Shown one piece after another: positions 6,835-10,793 of a DNA stretch of 10,793 bases. The DNA is from Niastella sp. GTDB taxonomy: Bacteria > Bacteroidota > Bacteroidia > Chitinophagales > Chitinophagaceae. The notes beneath the pieces are model-generated. The model ran no database searches. It had not been told where the DNA came from and saw only the letters and a program-made list of their open reading frames with translations. The stretch is taken from the NCBI GenBank assembly GCA_021154515.1, contig JAJKIL010000381.1, positions 1 to 10,793 of the forward strand, in the 5' to 3' direction. The stretch's first letter is position 1. The number at the start of each line of letters is the position of its first letter. The translations under genes were made by a program, and so were the position numbers.

Positions 6835-6898
6835 CCTTTTATTTCTGGCACTAATGCGTCCTGGTATTTTTATTTAACATTAGTAATAGTTTTCCCTG

Positions 6899-6979
6899 AG
6901 AGGTGTGATCTACGTAGGCGCTTCCCTGTGAAGCTGATGAGATTGCCTCTGCCGCGGCGATCCCCTGCGGGGTGATGCT
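6899..6979. other. Structured non-coding segment next to the tRNA-Ser palindrome
   Basis: No supportable gene is present. The segment is dense in short inverted repeats: GCTTC/GAAGC (6920-6924 and 6930-6934) nested in AGGC/GCCT (6916-6919 and 6945-6948), the palindrome GCCGCGGC (6951-6958), and CCCC-tgc-GGGG (6962-6972). It reads as a continuation of the structured region that ends at the tRNA. It could be a decayed element or an RNA structure. Confidence 0.4.
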
Positions 6980-7101
6980 AAAAGCAAAAAACGTCCGGCA
7001 CTTCGTGCCTTGCTTTTTTATTTCTGCGCATTCGCCCGAGCAAGCTCGGCGAACGCTCCGAAATAAAAAATCCCGCCGTTGGCGGGACGTTTTTTGCTTT
7101 T
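6980..7101. repeat. 122-bp nested palindrome with 17-bp terminal inverted repeats
   Basis: AAAAGCAAAAAACGTCC (6980-6996) is an exact inverted copy of 7085-7101. Inside lie three hairpins. The first is GGCAC-ttc-GTGCC (6997-7009). The second is a long central stem, TTTTTTATTTC/GAAATAAAAAA (7014-7024 and 7060-7070), continuing through TTCGCC/GGCGAA (7031-7036 and 7048-7053) to a CAAG loop. The third is TCCCGCC-gtt-GGCGGGA (7071-7087). Together they fold as a closing stem plus three arms. The right edge lies one base from the 3' end of tRNA-Ser. No transposase and no clear target-site duplication were seen. It may be a REP/MITE-like element or the tRNA's 3' trailer. Confidence 0.7.
7065..7087 (-). 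terminator. Intrinsic terminator of tRNA-Ser
   Basis: On the - strand a perfect 7-bp GC-rich stem (7081-7087 with 7071-7077, 3-base loop) is followed by six T (7070-7065). It lies 15 bases after the tRNA 3' end. Six T also follow on the + side (7090-7095), so it may work in both directions. Confidence 0.8.
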
Positions 7102-7102
7102 G

Positions 7103-7189
7103 CGGAGACTGAGGGATTCGAACCCTCGATACGGTTTCCCGTATACACACTTTCCAGGCGTGCTCCTTCAACCACTCGGACAAGTCTCC
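7103..7189 (-). tRNA. tRNA-Ser (anticodon GGA)
   Basis: This is an 87-nt class II tRNA. On the - strand the acceptor GGAGACT pairs with AGTCTCC, and the discriminator is G73 (complement of 7103), as expected for serine. The anticodon arm is CACGC-CTGGAAA-GTGTG, giving anticodon GGA, which reads UCC/UCU. A long variable arm (TACGG-gaaa-CCGTA) marks a serine tRNA. The T arm is GAGGG-TTCGAAT-CCCTC. The 3' CCA is not encoded; the next bases are CAA. It lies 36 bases after tatD on the same strand with its own candidate promoter between them. Confidence 0.96.
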
Positions 7190-7205
7190 GTTTTTAAAAG
7201 GGCAG

Positions 7206-7213
7206 CAAAAATA
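7206..7213 (-). promoter_or_regulatory. Candidate -7 promoter element for tRNA-Ser
   Basis: TATTTTTG on the - strand is an exact TAnnTTTG match in the gap between the tatD stop and the tRNA. It would start transcription near 7199, leaving about a 10-base leader before the tRNA 5' end. A clear -33 element was not seen; it would lie inside the tatD 3' end. Confidence 0.5.
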
Positions 7214-7225
7214 CATTTTCAATCA

Positions 7226-7999
7226 TTAGGCCCCGAATATTTTTTTTGCATTTTCTGTAGTAAGCCTCGCTGCTTCTTCTACAGGTATTTCTTTTACCTC
7301 CGCAATCTTCTCTACCACATATTTCAGGTAACTGCTTTCGTTCCTTTTTCCCCTGAAAGGCACCGGCGTCAGGTACGGCGAATCAGTTTCCAGCACGATA
7401 TTGTCCATAGAAACCGCTTTTACCACTTCACGTAAGTGGGTATTTTTGTACGTCACCACCCCGCCAATTCCCAGGTAAAAACCCAGGTCAATGATCTGTT
7501 GGGCCTCTTCCAGGGTGCCCGTAAAGCAGTGGAAAATGCCCCGCAGACTACCTTTTTGGTGCTCCCGAACTATGCGAATACTATCGGCCATCGAATCCCG
7601 GGAATGGATTACGATCGGCACCTGGTAGTGTAAAGCCCATTCAATTTGCTGGTGAAAGGCCTCCTGCTGGGCGTCTACAAAAGTTTTATCCCAGTAATAA
7701 TCCAGTCCAATTTCACCAACCGCTTTAAAAGCCCGTTTGCCCAGCCAATCCGCTACCAGCGCCAGTTCCTGCTTGTAATCATCTTTTACCGAACAGGGAT
7801 GCAACCCCATCATGGCAAAACATTTACCCGGAAAATCAGCCTCCAGCTGTATCATGGCATCGTGGGTCTCGCTGTCAATAGCCGGCAGGTAAAACCGCTG
7901 AACACCCTCGTTTTCAGCCCGCTCAATAACCGCCTTAATATCCTTTGTAAACTCATTCCCGTATAAATGGGTGTGAGTATCAATTAATTGAAGATTCAT
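7226..7999 (-). CDS. tatD: TatD family metal-dependent deoxyribonuclease
   Basis: This 257-residue cytoplasmic TIM-barrel hydrolase is of the TatD family, metal-dependent 3'-5' exonucleases implicated in DNA repair and quality control. The metal-site residues are all present: H9 and H11 in DTHTHL, E96 in GEIGLD, H132 in IHSRD, H157 in FHCFTG and D206 in ETDSPYL. Other signature stretches are GLHP (65-68) and TPVPFRGKRN (211-220). Length is normal for the family and the gene is intact. ATG at 7999 is immediately followed by the conserved first strand, so the start is secure. It is divergent from the lipoprotein gene, with about 85 bases between the two start codons. tRNA-Ser follows downstream on the same strand. 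It is one of several TatD/YcfH-type paralogues commonly found in bacteria, so the exact paralogue name is uncertain. Confidence 0.95.
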   Translation of the reverse strand: MNLQLIDTHTHLYGNEFTKDIKAVIERAENEGVQRFYLPAIDSETHDAMIQLEADFPGKCFAMMGLHPCSVKDDYKQELALVADWLGKRAFKAVGEIGLDYYWDKTFVDAQQEAFHQQIEWALHYQVPIVIHSRDSMADSIRIVREHQKGSLRGIFHCFTGTLEEAQQIIDLGFYLGIGGVVTYKNTHLREVVKAVSMDNIVLETDSPYLTPVPFRGKRNESSYLKYVVEKIAEVKEIPVEEAARLTTENAKKIFGA

Positions 8000-8084
8000 A
8001 TCGGCCGCAAAATTCCTAAAAATATTTATGATTCTCTTAAACTATTTACACCCACCTTCGTCATACACCGCAATGGTTCATTGT

Positions 8085-8963
8085 ATGAAAACTATACTAA
8101 CTACTGTTTTGGTTACCGGGCTTTTTTTGTCGGCTTGTAAAAAACAGGATGACGAATCCGGCGCCAAAGGGAAAGAAGAATTTGCAATGGCTGCTTCCGA
8201 ATCCGATGCCACCGCCGAAGGTGTATTTGATGATGTATTCAATAATGTTATGGGCGTAAGCCCAGAAGTGGGCATTGGCGGAACCGGTGTTTTTGGCCGC
8301 ATGGATGTGAGCGGTGCAAGAATTGATGGAGTTGATTCTACCCCTTGTTATACAGTGGCAATCAAACAATTAAACAATACCACCCGCTTCCCTTTACAAA
8401 TAACCATCGACTTTGGCACCGGCTGTACCGCCAGGGATGGCAGAACCCGTAAAGGCAAGATCACCGTTGTTTATACCGGCAGCCTGGTTATTTCAGGCAA
8501 TTCGGCTACTACAATTTTCGATAATTATTATCTCGACAATATTAAAGTAGAAGGTACACATAAGCTTACCAATACGGGCACGCTTGATAAAAAGAGCTAT
8601 ACTACGCAGGTTATCAACGCTAAACTGAGCCAATCGAATGGCGATTACATTCAATGGAATAGCCAAAAAACGGTAACCCAGGTAGAAGGCGGATCAACTC
8701 CCCTCATTGGTCTTGATGATGCATACAATGTAACCGGCAATGCCGGTGGATCGGTTCAACTGAACGGAAAGTATTTTCAATGGTCAACCGCCATTACAGC
8801 TCCGCTCCTGAAAAGATTTTCCTGCCCGTGGATCGCGAAAGGAACCATCAGTTTGAGCAAAGGAAGTGACGCAGTGGCAGTGCTCGACTACGGTTCCGGG
8901 ACCTGCGATAATAAGGTTGTTTTCACGGTAAATGGCTCGATTCACGAAATAACTTTGCATTAA
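8085..8963 (+). CDS. Lipoprotein of unknown function (Bacteroidota conserved type)
   Basis: This 292-residue protein begins with a lipoprotein signal peptide and lipobox LSAC, with the lipidated Cys at residue 18. The residues after it, KKQDDES, resemble the Bacteroidota lipoprotein export signal (lysine then acidic residues), which suggests surface exposure. The mature part looks all-beta and has two related segments, DFGTGCTARDGRTRKGKI and, near the C-terminus, DYGSGTCDN followed by a VVF-TVNG strand. This points to an internal duplication of a beta-rich unit. Four cysteines in the mature part could form disulfides. The pattern is familiar from uncharacterised Bacteroidota lipoproteins, but no function is known. 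The open frame extends upstream to 8028 with a non-lipoprotein N-terminus, so ATG 8085 was chosen because it begins directly at the signal peptide. It ends 53 bases before a bidirectional terminator. Confidence 0.82.
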   Translation: MKTILTTVLVTGLFLSACKKQDDESGAKGKEEFAMAASESDATAEGVFDDVFNNVMGVSPEVGIGGTGVFGRMDVSGARIDGVDSTPCYTVAIKQLNNTTRFPLQITIDFGTGCTARDGRTRKGKITVVYTGSLVISGNSATTIFDNYYLDNIKVEGTHKLTNTGTLDKKSYTTQVINAKLSQSNGDYIQWNSQKTVTQVEGGSTPLIGLDDAYNVTGNAGGSVQLNGKYFQWSTAITAPLLKRFSCPWIAKGTISLSKGSDAVAVLDYGSGTCDNKVVFTVNGSIHEITLH

Positions 8964-9015
8964 TCAAAAAAGTTTATACCTTTAAATCAGTTTTCATAGG
9001 GTACGGATTAAAAAC

Positions 9016-9049
9016 GGGCCAGGGTGTCTACCCAGGCCCAACTTTTTTT
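9016..9049. terminator. Bidirectional intrinsic terminator between convergent genes
   Basis: GGGCC-A-GGGT (9016-9025) pairs with ACCC-A-GGCCC (9030-9039) around loop GTCT, with one A-A mismatch. Seven T follow on the + side (9043-9049), and on the - side GTTTTTAAT follows. It serves the lipoprotein gene (+) and the deacetylase gene (-). Confidence 0.85.
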
Positions 9050-9103
9050 AAGGACATACTGACGCAAAGTCCTGCTTTTCCCACCAGGAATTACCTGATA
9101 TTT

Positions 9104-9745
9104 TTACAGACCTATTGCTTCAAAACGATATCCCTTTTCACTAAAATATTGCAGCGTTTTTGGTAGTGCTTCTTTTAACCTGGGGAAGGCTTTCTCACTG
9201 TCGTGAAATACGATTACTGAACCGGGTTGTGCCTGCTTAATTACGTTTATAGAACAGGTTTCTCCAGATAAGGCAACATCAAAGTCACCACTGAGAACAT
9301 CCCACATAATTATACTGAAGTTATTATTCACCGGGGAGTTACGGATACCCGTTAATAGTTTTACCTGAAAGCGGGTGATCCTTCCGTATGGAGGTCGGAA
9401 CAGATGGGAGTCGATATATTTTCCTGCAGCCAGAATATTTTGGAGATACAATTCATCAGTAACCTTCCATCCATTCAAATGATTATTGGTATGGTTACCC
9501 GTACGATGCCCTTCATCCAACACCCGACGATAAATTTCCGGATGTGCGGCAACGTTCTTTCCAATGCAAAAAAACGTAGCCTTTGCATTGTATTGCTTTA
9601 ACTGGTCAAGCACAAACGGCGTTACTTCCGGGTGCGGACCATCGTCAAAGGTGAGATACAAAATTTTTTCCTTGACGGGTATGTCCCAAACACAACCCGG
9701 ATAAAGCTTTTTCAGCCACCAGGGAGTTTTTACAAAATACAACAT
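9104..9745 (-). CDS. Polysaccharide deacetylase (NodB domain, carbohydrate esterase 4)
   Basis: This 213-residue protein is almost entirely a NodB domain, the fold that removes N- or O-acetyl groups from peptidoglycan, chitin-like or other polysaccharides. All five family motifs are visible: TFDDGP (32-37, with D34 as base and D35 as metal ligand), H85 and H89 in HTNNH (metal ligands), RPPYGR (117-122), WDVLSGDFD (148-156) and FHD (180-182, catalytic H181). No signal peptide is obvious. The short N-terminus with tryptophans (PWWLKK) and a late GCVW could associate with membrane, but export is unclear. An AAAGGA-like ribosome-binding site lies 6-11 bases before ATG 9745, and an exact TAnnTTTG element lies 20 bases upstream. 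The gene follows the ARPP-1-like gene by 35 bases but has its own promoter. Substrate is not readable. Confidence 0.92.
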   Translation of the reverse strand: MLYFVKTPWWLKKLYPGCVWDIPVKEKILYLTFDDGPHPEVTPFVLDQLKQYNAKATFFCIGKNVAAHPEIYRRVLDEGHRTGNHTNNHLNGWKVTDELYLQNILAAGKYIDSHLFRPPYGRITRFQVKLLTGIRNSPVNNNFSIIMWDVLSGDFDVALSGETCSINVIKQAQPGSVIVFHDSEKAFPRLKEALPKTLQYFSEKGYRFEAIGL

Positions 9746-9765
9746 GGTAGTCCTTTCATCTGCAA

Positions 9766-9773
9766 CAAAAATA
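9766..9773 (-). promoter_or_regulatory. Candidate -7 promoter element for the deacetylase gene
   Basis: TATTTTTG on the - strand matches TAnnTTTG exactly and lies in the 35-base gap between the two genes. Transcription would start near 9760, leaving a leader of about 14 bases that contains the GAAAGGA ribosome-binding site. The -33 region has only a weak TTA-like match. Confidence 0.5.
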
Positions 9774-9780
9774 ATAGAAA

Positions 9781-10716
9781 TTACTGTGCGTAACCGGTAA
9801 TGTGTACCACTTTCTCCTTGTACTTATACACCTTGCCGTTTTTTTTAAGATATGCCTCCTGCGAACTTTCACTGGTAAGAATGGGATCCAGATATTCTTT
9901 TATTTTTTCATTACTGATAGTGGGCGCATTTCCAAACGAGATCGCTTCTTCAATATAACCATGTAACAGGGGCAGCAGCTCGCCATAAAATAAATTATTA
10001 CCGGCGTATATATCACAACCTATTACCTTATCGCCGCTCATACACACAAAACCGGTTATGGAACTATCGCTTCTGCTAAATTTTTCCCGGAAGTAACGTA
10101 GATAGGCACTTTGTTCGGGCGTATATTTTTTATCGTTACGCCTGGCCAGGTAAGCGAGTGAAGGCGCTTTGGTGTTGCTGCGTTCCATCTGCGAAAACAC
10201 TTCCTTCCACACCAGCACCTGGTTATTCGTTTGTCCAAGCACTTTTCGCAAGGCAGGATCGGCATAGTTGTTATACGCAAACTTTTTTTCTTTTTCGCTC
10301 CACCGGCCTTCTTCCACACACATTACCTGGATGTATTGATCTTTGGGCGAAGGCAGCAGCACGGTGTCCTTGGCTACTATCCTGTCCTGCCGGCCGCCAA
10401 GAATAATTTCCCCTGAACTTATGTAAATAGGTTTGGGGCCATTATTATTAATGCGTAACCAATGCACATTTTCCGTGGCAGCGGTACCGCGTTCGGTCAC
10501 TACGGCCGTTCCATTGGCAATGGCCTGGCTGAGAGAAACCACATCGGGGGCCATCATGCCCAGCCCGCCAAAACCCTTCGGCCTGATGGGGATGATCTTT
10601 AAGTTTTTGTACGTCACGGCGCTATCATAATCCACATACAGATTTTGATAGGTTAACTGAGCCGGTACTATTTTATATATGAACAAAAAGCCAAGGAAGA
10701 TCAACTTTTTTAGCAT
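9781..10716 (-). CDS. Exported ARPP-1/DUF6569-like protein
   Basis: This 311-residue protein has a cleavable signal peptide (MLKK, a hydrophobic core, PAQ at about residues 18-20), so it is likely periplasmic or secreted. Residues about 25-175 resemble the ARPP-1 (DUF6569) domain: a repeated strand pattern, then SGEIILGGRQDR (101-112) and VMCVEEGRW (131-139), which correspond to the GE-G-xQNR and CVExGRW signatures of that family. ARPP stands for ADP-ribosylglycohydrolase and rhodanese-phosphatase-superfamily-associated protein; its biochemical role is not established. The remaining residues to 311 form a predicted alpha/beta tail with no recognised motif. An upstream TTG at 10731 would add five residues, but ATG 10716 starts directly at the signal peptide and is preferred. 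The neighbour downstream is a NodB deacetylase with its own promoter. The family call was made by eye. Confidence 0.72.
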   Translation of the reverse strand: MLKKLIFLGFLFIYKIVPAQLTYQNLYVDYDSAVTYKNLKIIPIRPKGFGGLGMMAPDVVSLSQAIANGTAVVTERGTAATENVHWLRINNNGPKPIYISSGEIILGGRQDRIVAKDTVLLPSPKDQYIQVMCVEEGRWSEKEKKFAYNNYADPALRKVLGQTNNQVLVWKEVFSQMERSNTKAPSLAYLARRNDKKYTPEQSAYLRYFREKFSRSDSSITGFVCMSGDKVIGCDIYAGNNLFYGELLPLLHGYIEEAISFGNAPTISNEKIKEYLDPILTSESSQEAYLKKNGKVYKYKEKVVHITGYAQ

Positions 10717-10731
10717 TTGATAAAGATACAA

Positions 10732-10793
10732 GGTACTGATGCAAGTAGCAAGGGCGGCAATCGTGAATCGGCAATGGGTTCGCGAAATTCGAG
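10732..10793. other. Window end, no feature recognised
   Basis: These bases lie upstream of the ARPP-1-like gene. They must hold its promoter, but no exact TAnnTTTG was found; the nearest is TACCTTGT on the - strand, about 13 bases before the ATG. Confidence 0.4.

Noticed and set aside
6798..6851. GTG start at 6851 for the desaturase
   Set aside because: It adds 18 residues unlike the family N-terminus and lies upstream of the likely -7 element; ATG 6797 fits better.
6980..7101. Insertion sequence or CRISPR-like array at the palindrome
   Set aside because: There is no transposase ORF, no target-site duplication that can be seen, and no regularly spaced direct repeats; only inverted repeats are present.
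6851..7222. A 123-codon - strand open frame running through tRNA-Ser and the palindrome
   Set aside because: It is created by reading through the tRNA and terminator; the translation has no domain-like composition and the region is explained by RNA structure. A decayed gene fragment near its 3' end cannot be excluded but is not supportable.
8028..8084. Upstream start of the lipoprotein frame at 8028
   Set aside because: It would bury the lipobox signal peptide behind 19 unrelated residues; ATG 8085 starts exactly at the signal peptide.

Overview
The window looks like a chromosomal segment from a member of Bacteroidota, probably Chitinophagaceae (Chitinophaga/Niastella-like). The grounds are a TonB-dependent receptor with an N-terminal carboxypeptidase-regulatory-like domain and an AYTF C-terminus, a lipoprotein whose Cys is followed by KKQDDE, and several exact matches to the Bacteroidota -7 promoter element TAnnTTTG. 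Base composition is moderate and AT-leaning. No transposase, integrase, phage gene or CRISPR array was seen. Taxonomy is inferred by eye, not by search.

Layout: (1) 1-1143 holds a pyrimidine-rich leader, an EamA/DMT-family permease on + and a hairpin that may terminate it. (2) 1098-5136 is an iron-uptake module on +: a TonB-dependent siderophore receptor preceded by four TTGCGYAA octamers, then a 302-bp spacer with a long hairpin and a strong intrinsic terminator, then a four-helix PepSY-associated membrane protein of the kind linked to siderophore-iron reduction. (3) 5207-6797 holds a small HEAGH protein resembling ImmA/IrrE peptidases (+), overlapping tail-to-tail by 20 bp with a membrane fatty-acid desaturase (-). 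(4) 6798-7225 is a highly structured non-coding stretch: nested inverted repeats directly abutting tRNA-Ser(GGA) (-), with a terminator and a candidate promoter for the tRNA. (5) 7226-7999 encodes TatD nuclease (-). (6) 8085-8963 encodes a lipoprotein of unknown function (+), which converges through a bidirectional terminator on a NodB polysaccharide deacetylase (-) and an exported ARPP-1/DUF6569-like protein (-).

How the genes fit: the receptor and the PepSY protein form one plausible pathway, outer-membrane ferric-siderophore import followed by reductive iron release at the inner membrane. The other genes look like ordinary housekeeping or envelope genes, each apparently its own transcription unit. 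The signals that known genes explain least are the TTGCGYAA cluster, the hairpin-plus-terminator leader before the PepSY gene, the cloverleaf-like palindrome beside tRNA-Ser, and the two uncharacterised proteins (the HEAGH protein and the exported ARPP-1-like protein). No clearly new multi-gene system was found.
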